64,000 nucleotides of DNA from Micromonospora aurantiaca ATCC 27029 (GTDB lineage Bacteria > Actinomycetota > Actinomycetes > Mycobacteriales > Micromonosporaceae): positions 1,488,001 to 1,552,000 of the forward strand of contig NC_014391.1 in NCBI RefSeq assembly GCF_000145235.1, in the 5' to 3' direction. Positions 22,370 to 31,427 of the stretch are shown here, piece after piece. Below the pieces are notes generated by a model. That model did not search any database. It was not told where the DNA came from and saw nothing but the letters and a program-made list of their open reading frames with translations. A program made the position numbers and the translations under genes. The first letter of the stretch is position 1; every line of letters begins with the position of its first letter.

Positions 22370-25300
22370 ATGAGCTCGGCCCACGGGGGCGGGGAGGACG
22401 GTCGTTCGTCCCCGGCGGCCGGCGAGGCGTCCCTACCGCCACTGCTCGCCGCGGCGTTCGCCGCCGGCGGTGAGATGGGCGGCCGGCTGCGCGGCTTCGA
22501 CTGGTCCACCACCGCCCTCGGCAGCCCGGACCGCTGGCCCGCGGCGCTGTGCCACGCCGTGAGCACGATGCTGTCGTCCCGCGCCCAGATGGTCGTCTTC
22601 TGGGGCGAGGAGCACCTGGCCTTCTACAACGACGCCTACCGGCCGACCATCGGCGACAAGCACCCGGCCGTGATCGGGCAGCCCGCCCGGCTGCACTGGG
22701 CGGAGACCTGGGACGTGCTCGGCCCGCTGCTGGACGGAGTGCGCCGCACCGGCGTGCCGTACCGGGGCGAGAACCACCCCTTCGTGCTCGACCGCCACGG
22801 TTTCCTGGAGGACGTCTACTTCGACGTCTCGTACGACCCGATCCGCAGCGCCGACGGCACCGTCGGCGGTCTGTTCTGCTTCGTCAACGAGACCACCGGC
22901 CGGGTGCTCGGCGAGCGCCGGCTGCGCGCCCTCGCCGAGCTGGGCAACGAGCTGGGCGATGTACCCGGCATGCTCGAACTGGGCCAGGCCGTCACCCGGG
23001 TGCTCGACGCCCACCGCGCCGACGTGCCGTTCAGCGCGCTGTGGTTCGCCGACGAGCGCGGCACACTCGTGCAGGGCGGCTGCTCCGGCGTGGATCCGGC
23101 CACCGTCGCCGATCCGCCGCCCGGCCTGCCCGAGGGCGAGCCGTTCACCGAGCCGCGCCGGATCGCCACCGCCGACCTGCCGGGCGACGTGCCGCCGGAC
23201 GCCGCCGGCCAGGCGCTCCTGCTGCCGCTGACCGCCACGAACGAGCCGGCCGGCGCGCTGCTGCTCGGGGTGTCGCGCCGGCTGCCGTTCACCGACGACT
23301 ACCGCGACTTCGTCGACCTGGTCGCCGCACAGGTGTCCCGGGCCGTGGGCAAGCAGCGGGCGTACGAGCAGGAACGCGCCCGCGCCGCCGAGCTGGCCGC
23401 GCTGGACCGTGCCAAGACCAACTTCTTCGCCAACGTCAGCCACGAGTTCCGTACCCCGCTCACGCTGGTCCTCGGGCCGATGGAGGAGATGCTCGCCGAC
23501 CGGGAGCTGCCCGAGCGGTACCTCGACCGGCTCACCGTCATGCACCGCAACGGGCTGCGCCTGCTCAAGCTGGTCAACACGGTGCTCGACTTCTCCCGGC
23601 TGGAGTCCGGCCGGCTGGCCGCCCGCTACCAGCCCACCGACCTGTCCGACTACACCTCCCGGCTGGCCAGCACGTTCCGCTCGGCCACCGAGCGGGCCGG
23701 GCTGCGCCTGGTGGTGGACTGCCCGCCGCTGCCCGCGCCGGTCTACGTCGACCGGGACATGTGGGAGAAGATCGTCCTCAACCTGCTGTCGAACGCGGTC
23801 AAGTTCACGTTCGACGGCGAGATCCGGGTCCGGGTCCGCGCGGACGACGGCGCCGCCGTCCTGGAGGTGACCGACACCGGCGTCGGCATCGCGCCGGAGG
23901 AACTGCCGCAGGTCTTCGAGCGGTTCCACCGGGTGGCCGGCGCCCGCTCGCGTACCCACGAGGGCACCGGCATCGGGCTCGCCCTGGTCCGCGAGCTGGT
24001 CGAGATGCACGGCGGCACGGTGACCGCGCACAGCGTCGTGGACCGGGGCACCACGTTCACCGTGACCATGCCCTTCGGGTACGCGCACCTGCCCGCCGAC
24101 CGGGTGGCCGCGCTGTCCCCGGTCCCGCTGACCGAACCGGAGCAGGCCCGCCTGTACGTCGCCGAGACGGCGCTCTGGACCGACGAGGTGGCCCGCCCCA
24201 CCGGGCTGCCGGAGGCGTCCGGCGCGCCGGGTGGGTCCGGTCGCATCCTGTTCGCCGACGACAACTCCGACCTGCGCGAGCACGTCGTCCGGCTGCTGTC
24301 CCCGGCGTACGAGGTGGTGGCCGTGCCGGACGGCGTGGAGGCGCTGCGGCTGGCCGTCGAGACCCCGTTCGACCTGGTGCTGACCGACGTGATGATGCCC
24401 CGGCTGGACGGCTTCGGGCTGGTCGCCGCGCTGCGGGCCGAGCCGGCCACCCGGCACGTGCCGATCGTGCTGCTCTCCGCACGGGCCGGCGCCGCCGAGG
24501 AGGTCGCGGGTCTGTCCACCGGCGCCGACGACTACCTGACCAAGCCCTTCTCCAGCCAGGAGCTGGTGGCCCGGGTGCGGGCCAACGTCGAGCTGGGCCA
24601 GTTGCGCGGGCAGATCATCCGCCGGCTGCGGGCACTCGCCGACGCCGCCGTGGAGATCAACACCGCCCGGTCCACCGCCGAGGTGGTCCGGGTGGCCGCC
24701 CGGCACGCGCTGCGCCTGGCCGAGGCCGGACGGGTCCGGGTCACCGCCACCGGGGTCCGCCACGAGGAGGACGCCGGCGGTGACCTGCCCGCCGAGCCGA
24801 CAGTGGTGCTGCCGCTCACCGGCACCGCCGGCGAGCAGCTCGGCGAGCTGCGGGTGTGGCGCCGCGAGGGCGGCGGCACCGAGGAGGCGGCGCTCACCGA
24901 ACTGGCCCGGCTGATCGGCGTGCGGCTGGAGAACGCCCAGCTCTACGAGGCCGAGCACCACATCGCGACCACACTCCAGCACAGCCTGCTGCCGCGTACG
25001 CTGCCGCAGTTGCCCGGCGCGGTGGTGGCCAGCCGCTACCTGCCAGGCAGCGCCGACGTGGAGGTCGGCGGCGACTGGTACGACGTGATGGCCACCGCCG
25101 ACGACGACCTGGTGCTGGTCATCGGCGACGTGGTGGGCAAGGGCGTGCGGGCCGCCGCGGCGATGGGCCAGCTCCGCAACGCGCTTCGGGCGTACGTCCT
25201 GGAGGGCTACGACCCGGGCGAGGCGCTGACCCGGCTCAACCGGCTGGTCCACTCCGCCGGCAGCGGCTCCTTCGCCACTGTGGTCTGCCTCGGCTTCTCC

Positions 25301-26053
25301 CCGCGCACGGGCAGGATCCGGTACGCGAGCGCGGGTCATCCGTCACCCCTGCTGATCCGAGGAGACGACGTGGCGTTCCTGCACGATCGGGCTCTCGGAC
25401 CGCCGATCGGGGCGATCCCCGGCGCCGTCTACCCGGCCGCCGAAGGCGAACTCGCGCCGGGCAACCGGCTCCTGCTCTACACCGACGGCCTGATCGAGGA
25501 CCGGTCCGCGGGCATCGACGCCGGGCTGGGCCAGTTGCGGGCCGACGCGACGGCGCGCGCCGGGCACGTGGCGGACCTGGTCGACGCCGTCATGGCCCGG
25601 GTGGCCGAGCGGTCCCGGCACGACGACGTGGCGGTGCTCGCGCTGGAGGCGGCCGAACTGAACCGGTTCGCGCTGCGCCTGCCCGCCGACCCGACCCGGC
25701 TCAGCGTGCTCCGCAAGCGGCTGGAGGACTTCCTCGTCGCCCACCAGGTCGGCGAGACCGACCTGTTCGACCTGACCGTGGCGGTCTCCGAGGCGGCGGC
25801 GAACGCGATCGAGCACCCGGTCGACCCGGTGGACCCGACGATCGAGGTCGAGGTGACGATCGCCGACCGGACGGTCACCGCGACCATCCGGGACAGCGGA
25901 CGCTGGCGGGAGTCGAGCGGGTCGACCTTCCGGGGGCGCGGGCTGGCGCTGATCCAGGCGCTGGGGGAGATGAACGTGACCCGTTCCGCGAACGGCACCG
26001 AGCTGACGCTGCGCCGCCGGCTGGCCGACCAGGCGCCGCCCTCGGGACGCTGA
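22370..26053 (+). CDS. PAS-GAF-histidine kinase-receiver-PP2C-RsbW fusion protein (1227 aa)
   Basis: One chain carries two whole signalling systems. In order: a PAS-like domain about 35-170; a GAF-like domain about 200-330; HisKA with His358 in NVSHEFRTPL; an HATPase with N box LLSNAVKFT near 473, DTGVGIAP and GTGIGLALV near 532; a receiver domain (ADDNSDLREH, phospho-acceptor Asp673, Lys725); a linker/GAF-like stretch; a SpoIIE/RsbU-type PP2C phosphatase from about 885 (GGDWYDVM, VIGDVVGKG, RHDDVAVLALE); and an RsbW-like ATPase/anti-sigma kinase from about 1104 (SEAAANAIEHPVD, RDSGRWR). It probably senses a cytosolic signal and converts phosphorelay state into control of a STAS anti-anti-sigma factor. 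The ATG at 22370 has GGGAGG upstream; no membrane helix is visible. Confidence 0.93.
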   Translation: MSSAHGGGEDGRSSPAAGEASLPPLLAAAFAAGGEMGGRLRGFDWSTTALGSPDRWPAALCHAVSTMLSSRAQMVVFWGEEHLAFYNDAYRPTIGDKHPAVIGQPARLHWAETWDVLGPLLDGVRRTGVPYRGENHPFVLDRHGFLEDVYFDVSYDPIRSADGTVGGLFCFVNETTGRVLGERRLRALAELGNELGDVPGMLELGQAVTRVLDAHRADVPFSALWFADERGTLVQGGCSGVDPATVADPPPGLPEGEPFTEPRRIATADLPGDVPPDAAGQALLLPLTATNEPAGALLLGVSRRLPFTDDYRDFVDLVAAQVSRAVGKQRAYEQERARAAELAALDRAKTNFFANVSHEFRTPLTLVLGPMEEMLADRELPERYLDRLTVMHRNGLRLLKLVNTVLDFSRLESGRLAARYQPTDLSDYTSRLASTFRSATERAGLRLVVDCPPLPAPVYVDRDMWEKIVLNLLSNAVKFTFDGEIRVRVRADDGAAVLEVTDTGVGIAPEELPQVFERFHRVAGARSRTHEGTGIGLALVRELVEMHGGTVTAHSVVDRGTTFTVTMPFGYAHLPADRVAALSPVPLTEPEQARLYVAETALWTDEVARPTGLPEASGAPGGSGRILFADDNSDLREHVVRLLSPAYEVVAVPDGVEALRLAVETPFDLVLTDVMMPRLDGFGLVAALRAEPATRHVPIVLLSARAGAAEEVAGLSTGADDYLTKPFSSQELVARVRANVELGQLRGQIIRRLRALADAAVEINTARSTAEVVRVAARHALRLAEAGRVRVTATGVRHEEDAGGDLPAEPTVVLPLTGTAGEQLGELRVWRREGGGTEEAALTELARLIGVRLENAQLYEAEHHIATTLQHSLLPRTLPQLPGAVVASRYLPGSADVEVGGDWYDVMATADDDLVLVIGDVVGKGVRAAAAMGQLRNALRAYVLEGYDPGEALTRLNRLVHSAGSGSFATVVCLGFSPRTGRIRYASAGHPSPLLIRGDDVAFLHDRALGPPIGAIPGAVYPAAEGELAPGNRLLLYTDGLIEDRSAGIDAGLGQLRADATARAGHVADLVDAVMARVAERSRHDDVAVLALEAAELNRFALRLPADPTRLSVLRKRLEDFLVAHQVGETDLFDLTVAVSEAAANAIEHPVDPVDPTIEVEVTIADRTVTATIRDSGRWRESSGSTFRGRGLALIQALGEMNVTRSANGTELTLRRRLADQAPPSGR

Positions 26054-26062
26054 GGCGGCCGG

Positions 26063-26629
26063 TCACAGCGGCGACGGGTCGTCGCGCAGCCGGCTGTAGA
26101 GCCACCCGTCGCGCCAGGCGCCGGCCCGGAACTCGCAGGACCGCAGAACTCCCTCCAGTTGGAAGCCGGCCTTCTCCAGCGACCGCTGCTCGGCGGCGTT
26201 CTCGGGATGGGTGCCGGCCTGGATGCGCTGCGCCGGGGTGTGGCTGAACAGGTAGTCGCAGAGCAGCGCCTGCGCTCGCCAGCCGAGACCCCGGCCGCGC
26301 CACTCGGGCAGCAGCACGATCCCGATCTCCCAGTACGGTGCCCGCCCGCTCTCGCGCTGCAGGTAGCTGAGGTAACCGACCGGCGCGTCCGGGGGCTCGA
26401 CCTGGACGATCAGGCCACCGCTCCGGTCGCCGAGATAGCCGTCCTCGGCGAAGCGGCGGGCCGGCGCGGCGGCGTCCTGGAAGCCGGCCCAGTCGAGGCC
26501 GATCAGCCCGGGTTCGACAGCGAACCGGCGCAGCATCGCGAGATCGTCCTCGGCCACCGGGCGCAGTCGTACGGTCGAGCCGGGCGCCTCGTGCACGACG
26601 CCGGCCATCGACGGATGGGAGCTGTCCAT
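26063..26629 (-). CDS. GNAT N-acetyltransferase, RimJ/RimL type
   Basis: 188 residues with the GNAT fold: an N-terminal TVRLRPVAEDDLAMLRRF strand-helix, the central YWEIGIVLLPEWRGRGLGWRAQALLCDYLF (acetyl-CoA pyrophosphate loop R/GxGxG/W) and a final NAAEQRSLEKAGFQLEGVLR, as in RimJ/RimL ribosomal-protein acetyltransferases and related resistance enzymes. The substrate is unknown. It is convergent with the hybrid kinase, 9 bases away. The ATG at 26629 is supported by TACGGT 7 bases upstream (leaderless); an ATG at 26608 is possible. Confidence 0.82.
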   Translation of the reverse strand: MDSSHPSMAGVVHEAPGSTVRLRPVAEDDLAMLRRFAVEPGLIGLDWAGFQDAAAPARRFAEDGYLGDRSGGLIVQVEPPDAPVGYLSYLQRESGRAPYWEIGIVLLPEWRGRGLGWRAQALLCDYLFSHTPAQRIQAGTHPENAAEQRSLEKAGFQLEGVLRSCEFRAGAWRDGWLYSRLRDDPSPL

Positions 26630-26636
26630 CCTTTGC

Positions 26637-26642
26637 ACCGTA
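26637..26642 (-). promoter_or_regulatory. Predicted -10 element, leaderless start of GNAT gene
   Basis: TACGGT on the minus strand, 7 bases before the ATG at 26629. Confidence 0.5.
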
Positions 26643-26705
26643 GTGACGGGCCGGGCCGCCCGCTGTCCCGCGTCGACGGCGTTCACGCGGGGAGCAGCCC
26701 TCGAT

Positions 26706-27017
26706 CTAGCCGGCGAGCCAGTCCTGGTCGCCGAGGCCGGAGATGTCCAGCACACGCCGGACCTGCGGCGACGGCAGCACGGTCAACGCGTCCGGGAACC
26801 GCTGGGCGAGCCGGACCACCGCGTGGATGGCGGCCGAGTCGAAGAAGGTGACCGCCCGCAGGTCGAGCGTGAGCCGCTTGGTGGGCTCGCGGAGCGCCGT
26901 CTGGAACATGGTGTCGGCGGTCGCCATGTCGACCTCGCCGGTCACCTGGACGCGCAGTTGGTCGCCGTCGGCCTGCGCCGTCACGGAGAAGACGGGCGCC
27001 GCGCCCCCTTGATCCAC
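26706..27017 (-). CDS. STAS-domain anti-sigma factor antagonist
   Basis: About 103 residues with the STAS fold: FSVTAQADGDQLRVQVTGEVDMATADTMF, then LTLDLRAVTFFDSAAIHAVVRLAQRF. The conserved phosphorylation Ser lies in FFDSAA, as in SpoIIAA/RsbV. It should be a switch protein phosphorylated by an RsbW-like kinase and dephosphorylated by a SpoIIE/RsbU-like phosphatase. Both activities are present in the large fusion protein encoded 650 bp away, which makes it a candidate partner. The start is uncertain: GTG 27017 gives a normal-length STAS protein, while an in-frame ATG at 27113 would overlap the map start. Confidence 0.82.
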   Translation of the reverse strand: MDQGGAAPVFSVTAQADGDQLRVQVTGEVDMATADTMFQTALREPTKRLTLDLRAVTFFDSAAIHAVVRLAQRFPDALTVLPSPQVRRVLDISGLGDQDWLAG

Positions 27018-27099
27018 GGAGCAACAATGGCACAGCGTTTGCGGCACGGCAACAACCTGCCCGGCGGGGCTGTGGCGAGGGGCACACCGGTCCCGGCGA

Positions 27100-27105
27100 T
27101 AGGCT
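27100..27105 (+). promoter_or_regulatory. Predicted -10 element, leaderless start of map
   Basis: TAGGCT, 6 bases before the ATG at 27112, no Shine-Dalgarno sequence. Confidence 0.6.
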
Positions 27106-27111
27106 TGCGTC

Positions 27112-27969
27112 ATGACCGTCCGTGCGCCGCTGACCCCCGGCACGCTCTCCCCGTGGCGAGCGGTCCCCGCCCACATCCCGCGCCCGGAGTACGTGGGTAA
27201 GAAGCGCCCCCAGGAGTGGCGCGGATCGCACGTGCAGACGCCGGAGACCATCGAGAAGATGCGCGTCGCGGGGCGTCTCGCCGCCCAGGCCACCCAGCTC
27301 GCCGGTGAGCACTGCAAGCCCGGGGTGACCACCGACGAGATCGACAAGGTGGTGCACGAGTTCCTCTGCGACCACGGCGCCTACCCGTCGACGCTCGGCT
27401 ACCGGGGCTTCCCCAAGTCGTGCTGCACCAGCCTCAACGAGGTGATCTGCCACGGCATCCCGGACACCACGGTGCTCCAGGACGGCGACATCATCAACGT
27501 CGACGTCACCGCGTACCTGAACGGCGTGCACGGCGACACCGACGCCACGTTCTGCGTGGGCGAGGTGAGCGAGGAGGCCCGCCTGCTGGTCGAGCGGACC
27601 CACACGGCGATGATGCGCGGCATCAAGGCCATCGCGCCGGGGCGGCAGATCAACGTCATCGGCCGGGTGATCGAGTCGTACGCCAAGCGCTTCGGCTACG
27701 GCGTGGTCCGCGACTTCACCGGGCACGGCATCGGCGAGGCGTTCCACAGTGGCCTCTACGTGCCGCACTACGACAGCCCGCGCCCCACCGACGTGATGGA
27801 GCCCGGCATGACGTTCACCGTCGAGCCGATGATCACGCTCGGCACCTACCAGTACGACATGTGGGACGACGGCTGGACGGTGGTCACCAAGGACCGCCGG
27901 TGGACGGCCCAGTTCGAGCACACCATCGTCGTGACCGACGACGGCTACGAGATCCTGACGCTGCCGTGA
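27112..27969 (+). CDS. map: Type I methionine aminopeptidase with N-terminal extension
   Basis: 285 residues. The metal ligands of type I MetAP are present: NVDVTAY and HGDTDATF (two Asp), GHGIGEAFH (His), and TVEPM and FEHTI (two Glu). The first 40 residues, including PRPEYVGK, form the Pro-rich extension of the actinobacterial 1c type (MapB-like), which contacts the ribosome in relatives. It removes the initiator Met from nascent proteins. The position downstream of the GS-like cluster mirrors mapB next to glnA4 in mycobacteria. No Shine-Dalgarno sequence; TAGGCT at -12 suggests a leaderless mRNA. The next gene overlaps its stop by GTGA. Confidence 0.95.
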   Translation: MTVRAPLTPGTLSPWRAVPAHIPRPEYVGKKRPQEWRGSHVQTPETIEKMRVAGRLAAQATQLAGEHCKPGVTTDEIDKVVHEFLCDHGAYPSTLGYRGFPKSCCTSLNEVICHGIPDTTVLQDGDIINVDVTAYLNGVHGDTDATFCVGEVSEEARLLVERTHTAMMRGIKAIAPGRQINVIGRVIESYAKRFGYGVVRDFTGHGIGEAFHSGLYVPHYDSPRPTDVMEPGMTFTVEPMITLGTYQYDMWDDGWTVVTKDRRWTAQFEHTIVVTDDGYEILTLP

Positions 27970-28682
27970 CCGACACCCCTGCGGCACTGCGCGAGGCGCA
28001 CCACGCGGACGTCTCCGGCGGCTGGCTGCGTCCGGCCGTCTTCGGCGCGATGGACGGGCTGGTCACCAACATCGCGCTGATCGCCGGCGTGGGCGGCGGC
28101 GGGGTGTCGCCGCGCAGCGTGGTGCTGACCGGCACGGCCGGCCTGGTGGCCGGCGCCATCTCGATGGGCCTCGGCGAGTACACGAGTGTCCGGTCCGCGA
28201 ACGAGCAGGTCGCCGCCGAGGTGGCCAAGGAGCGGCGCGAGCTGGAACGCCACCCGGAGGCCGAGGCCCGGGAACTGGCCGACGCCTGGGTCGCCCGTGG
28301 ACTGCCCCGCGAGCTGGCGACGCAGGTCGCCGAGGCGGTACGCGCCAACCCGGAGGAGGCGCTGCGGGTGCACGTACGGGAGGAGCTGGGCGTCGACCCC
28401 GACGACCAGCCCAGCCCGTGGGCCGCCGCGATCTCGTCGTTCATCTGTTTCTCGATCGGCGCGCTGGTGCCGCTGCTGCCGTACCTGCTCGGTTTCACCA
28501 GCCTCTGGCTGGCGCTCGGCGTCGGCGGCGTCGGCCTCTTCGTCGCCGGTGCGATCGTGGCCCGGTTCACCAACCGCGCCTGGTGGCGTGCCGGTCTGCG
28601 GCAGTTGCTGCTCGGCGCGCTGGCGGCCGGCGCCACCTACCTGATCGGCGCGCTGATCGGCGTCGGCGGCGGCATCGGCTGA
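27966..28682 (+). CDS. VIT1/CCC1-family membrane transporter
   Basis: 238 residues. The N-terminal pair of helices carries [17 protein letters not shown] and [24 protein letters not shown], the signature of the VIT1/CCC1 iron/manganese transporter family. A soluble Glu-rich linker ([24 protein letters not shown]) follows, then three more membrane helices. It should move Fe2+ or Mn2+ across the cytoplasmic membrane. Its GTG overlaps the map stop (GTGA at 27966-27969), so translation is probably coupled. No ferritin-like domain is fused. Confidence 0.9.
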   Translation: MTDTPAALREAHHADVSGGWLRPAVFGAMDGLVTNIALIAGVGGGGVSPRSVVLTGTAGLVAGAISMGLGEYTSVRSANEQVAAEVAKERRELERHPEAEARELADAWVARGLPRELATQVAEAVRANPEEALRVHVREELGVDPDDQPSPWAAAISSFICFSIGALVPLLPYLLGFTSLWLALGVGGVGLFVAGAIVARFTNRAWWRAGLRQLLLGALAAGATYLIGALIGVGGGIG

Positions 28683-28703
28683 CGGTCGGCCGTCGGCGGG
28701 CCG

Positions 28704-29432
28704 TCAGCCGGACAGCAGGTCGTCGACGGTGCCGTCGACCGGCCGCCCCCGGGCGGCCAGTTCCTCGGCCTGGCGGGTCAGCGCCGCACCGACCTCGGTC
28801 ATGTCCGCCCCGGCCAGCCCGGTACGCCGCACCGCGTCACCGGGGTCGCGGAAGTAGGTGCGGCTGAACAGTCCCTGCACTGTGGCGGCGGCCAGCCGCG
28901 CCTCGCCGAGCATGAGCAGCGCCTGGTCCGTCTCGTACCACTCGGCCAGCCGCAACGCGCGGGCGTGCGCCGCGCTGCCCCGGTACCACGCCTGCCGCGC
29001 GGCGCCGGTGAACTCCGCCGGCCGGGCGCGTGCCAGGCACGCCAGGTGCTCGTCGCGCAGTTTTCGCAGCCAGCCGGTCGGATCGTGCAGGGCGCGGGTG
29101 GTGACGTACCGGTCCGCGGCCAGCGGCCAGCGGGACGTGATCGTCGTCGCCCGGCGCAGGTAGTCGTCCGCCCCGGCCACTGTCAGGTCGACGAGCACCC
29201 CGTCCACCCGCCGGGTGGCGGGTGGCGGTCCGGCGCCGGGCCGGTAGGTGACGACGAGCAGGCCGACCTCGCGGTCCCCGCCGCCGTCGTCGTCGCCGTG
29301 CGCGAGCGGACCGTGTACGGCGACCGCCAGCACCTCGGCCGGGAACCGCCGCAGGACGGCGTCACCGACGCGCTCGGCCACCTGCCACCGCGGGTCGTCC
29401 AGACGCCGCTCGGCGTTCACGTCGAGCGCCAC
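28704..29432 (-). CDS. Nucleotidyltransferase-like protein
   Basis: 242 residues. The N-terminal half reads VLAVAVHGPLAHGDDDGGGDREVGLLVVTY, close to the HGS-x9-DxD pattern of Pol-beta-type nucleotidyltransferases (here HGP and DRE), followed by GVLVDLTVAGADDYLRRA. The C-terminal half is helical with WYRGSAAHARALRLAEWYETDQALLMLGEARL. It may be an aminoglycoside-type adenylyltransferase relative or a non-catalytic family member. GTG 29432 has GGAGGTG 6 bases upstream and overlaps the GNAT gene by 16 bp. Third gene of an XRE-GNAT-NTase operon. Confidence 0.7.
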   Translation of the reverse strand: MALDVNAERRLDDPRWQVAERVGDAVLRRFPAEVLAVAVHGPLAHGDDDGGGDREVGLLVVTYRPGAGPPPATRRVDGVLVDLTVAGADDYLRRATTITSRWPLAADRYVTTRALHDPTGWLRKLRDEHLACLARARPAEFTGAARQAWYRGSAAHARALRLAEWYETDQALLMLGEARLAAATVQGLFSRTYFRDPGDAVRRTGLAGADMTEVGAALTRQAEELAARGRPVDGTVDDLLSG

Positions 29433-30001
29433 GGTCCACCTCCGCCCGAGCGGTCGCCTGCGGCAACCCTAGCCAGATCGCGGACCAGTAGTTCCATCGA
29501 AGGACCCCACGGCAGCTCGGAGTGCCCAGCAACTCGCCAGCCGTTGCGGCGATAGATGCCGCTCGCCCGGCTTCGCGGATCGGAGGCGAGGGTCGCCCAG
29601 CTCTCCTGGCGCCCCTGAAGAAGCCGACGCATCAACTCCGCGCCGACGCCACGAGATCGATGCCGCGGATGCACGATCCATTCCAGTACGGCGAACTTGT
29701 CGCGGTTCCGTACCTCGGCCGGGGGTTCATCCTTCGCCCGAGACCACCAGGTGCCGGCGGCCATGGTCCACCCGTACGCCGCTCCGATCAGTTCCTCGCC
29801 TTCCCAAGCCAGGACAAGGTGGAATCCCGGCCGCGCCGCCTCGTCGGGCAGCCCGGTCCGGAACCGGGCGACCTGTGCCGGGCCTTCGAGGTAGGGCGGC
29901 TCGGCGTAGACCAGCGCGTACAGGTCGGCGAGAGCGTCGACGACAGACGTCAGCTCGTCCGGACGGCGTCGGTCGAAGGTGACGGACGGCGGAGGCGTCA
30001 C
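29417..30001 (-). CDS. GNAT N-acetyltransferase
   Basis: 194 residues. ELIGAAYGWTM and FAVLEWIVHPRHRSRGVGAELMRRLLQGR give the GNAT beta4-alpha3 core with the RxxGxG acetyl-CoA loop, and IYRRNGWRVAGHSELPWGPSMELLVRDL is the usual last strand pair. The substrate is unknown. It begins with GTG overlapping the stop of the upstream XRE regulator by four bases (GTGA) and runs 16 bases into the nucleotidyltransferase-like gene, so all three are one translationally coupled operon. Confidence 0.85.
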   Translation of the reverse strand: MTPPPSVTFDRRRPDELTSVVDALADLYALVYAEPPYLEGPAQVARFRTGLPDEAARPGFHLVLAWEGEELIGAAYGWTMAAGTWWSRAKDEPPAEVRNRDKFAVLEWIVHPRHRSRGVGAELMRRLLQGRQESWATLASDPRSRASGIYRRNGWRVAGHSELPWGPSMELLVRDLARVAAGDRSGGGGPWRST

Positions 30002-31212
30002 CGCTGGACTCGGTCCATCAGTTCCCGGTAGAGCGGCCGGTGCCGCTCTCTGTCGGGTACCGCCGCCGTGACCTGCATAGTGACCGCGCGCACCAGTTCG
30101 TTGTGTTGTTCCCGTGGCAGGCGGTCGAGCAGATCGGCCGCCGCCGTCAGACCGTCGGTGATGTGACCGGCCCGGACCGTCGCCGCTGCCTGATGCAGTT
30201 GTACCTGCGTGCGCAGCCGGACCTGGGTAGCGGGATACAACTCCAGGGCCCGGGCCTGCGCTGCCGCAGCCGCCTTCTGGTCACCGGAATGGGTGTAGAC
30301 CCAGGACTCCGTGTGTCGCAGACGATGTTCCGGCCAGCCCCAAAGCGATTCGACGTCCCCGACGACGGTGGCCGGGAGTCTCTCGATCTGCTCGCTCAGA
30401 TGACGCACGGTCGCGACCGCCTCGTCGTGCCGCCCGGCGAGGGAGAGTGCCTGCGCCCGGCCCGCCAGCAGACCGCAAGTGGCTGCCGACGGCCTGCTGG
30501 CGAGCGGCAGGACCTCTTCGGAGATCGTGACGACGGTGGCGGGTCGTCGACCGTCGTAGCAGCCGTTGACGATGTCCCAGGCGCGCGTCAGGACTCGTGT
30601 GTCGGGATCGCGGGATTCGTCGGCGGCTCTCTGGGCGCTGGCCCACCATCTCCTCGACAGCAGGGCGTGTCCCGACGCGACGAGGCTGAGCGCGACGATC
30701 ACCGACAGCGCCGCGGCGGCACGTAGCAGCTGTGGGCGGCGCCGATCGTCAACTGCGGCGAGTTGATGCTGAAGGACCGTCAGATCCCGGCCGAGTTGGG
30801 TCATCAGCTGATCGTGCGGCTGGCGATAGTAGGCCGTGCCGTAGGAGGAGACGATCTCGGTCCACGCGTCGGAGTCGACGTCGACCGCGGTGTCGAGGCC
30901 GTGCCGCAGCGCCTCCCAGCCGACCAGCCGGTCGACTGTGGGGAGAGCAGCGAGCGAAGTCATGGCTTGGAGGACCGACCGTCTCGGCATGTCGATGTCG
31001 TCGGCACACCTGCTGTCGTACGCCTTCTTGAGCGATCCGCCCGTCGACAGTGCCCGGTCATAGGCGGCCACGACGGCGGGGTTGACGGGTCGGTCGCCAC
31101 GCTCGATCTGCCCGAGGTAGCCGAAGTCGTACCTGATGAGGTCGGCGAACTTCCGCAGTGACCAACCGGCGGCTACCCGATGCTGCCTGAGTATGTCCCC
31201 GAAACGGTCCAT
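29998..31212 (-). CDS. XRE-family regulator with TPR-like sensor region
   Basis: 404 residues. The N-terminal helix-turn-helix is FGDILRQHRVAAGWSLRKFADLIRYDFGYLGQIERGDRPVNP. The remaining 330 residues are helical with repeat-like segments (LTRAWDIVNGCYDGRRPA, CGLLAGRAQALSLAGRHDEAVATVRHL, ALELYPATQVRLRTQVQLHQAAATVRAGHITDGL) resembling the TPR-containing XRE proteins common in actinomycetes. It probably autoregulates its operon and may act on the divergent DivIVA-like genes. ATG 31212 is chosen for GGAGAGGA at good spacing; a GTG at 31257 is also open. Confidence 0.85.
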   Translation of the reverse strand: MDRFGDILRQHRVAAGWSLRKFADLIRYDFGYLGQIERGDRPVNPAVVAAYDRALSTGGSLKKAYDSRCADDIDMPRRSVLQAMTSLAALPTVDRLVGWEALRHGLDTAVDVDSDAWTEIVSSYGTAYYRQPHDQLMTQLGRDLTVLQHQLAAVDDRRRPQLLRAAAALSVIVALSLVASGHALLSRRWWASAQRAADESRDPDTRVLTRAWDIVNGCYDGRRPATVVTISEEVLPLASRPSAATCGLLAGRAQALSLAGRHDEAVATVRHLSEQIERLPATVVGDVESLWGWPEHRLRHTESWVYTHSGDQKAAAAAQARALELYPATQVRLRTQVQLHQAAATVRAGHITDGLTAAADLLDRLPREQHNELVRAVTMQVTAAVPDRERHRPLYRELMDRVQR

Positions 31213-31365
31213 GCCGTCCTCTCCGGCTGTGGGCTTGCGTGTGGGCCCACTGCTCACCGCTGCCGCCTGCTCTCCGTAATCGGGATGCTACCCATGCCGA
31301 CCTATTCGGCGCGGCCCGTGTGAGCCCTGTCGGCGTACCGCGATCACGCTGCGACGGCAGGCGCC

Positions 31366-31393
31366 GGGAGCGGGCCGTCATCGGCCCGCTCTC
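31366..31393 (+). promoter_or_regulatory. Strong hairpin in the leader of the DivIVA-like gene
   Basis: GAGCGGGCCG (31368-31377) pairs perfectly with CGGCCCGCTC (31382-31391) around a TCAT loop, about 35 bases before the ATG at 31428. It could attenuate transcription or block or stabilise the mRNA. The rest of the 215-bp divergent region shows a possible minus-strand -10 box TAGCAT at 31285-31290. Confidence 0.5.
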
Positions 31394-31427
31394 CACGGCC
31401 GGATGGCACCGACGAAGGACAGGTTCG

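Noticed and set aside
22433..25339. 968-codon frame antisense to the fusion kinase
   Set aside because: Same GC-driven effect; composition is low-complexity (His, Gln, Gly, Arg) while the plus strand has clear kinase and phosphatase motifs.
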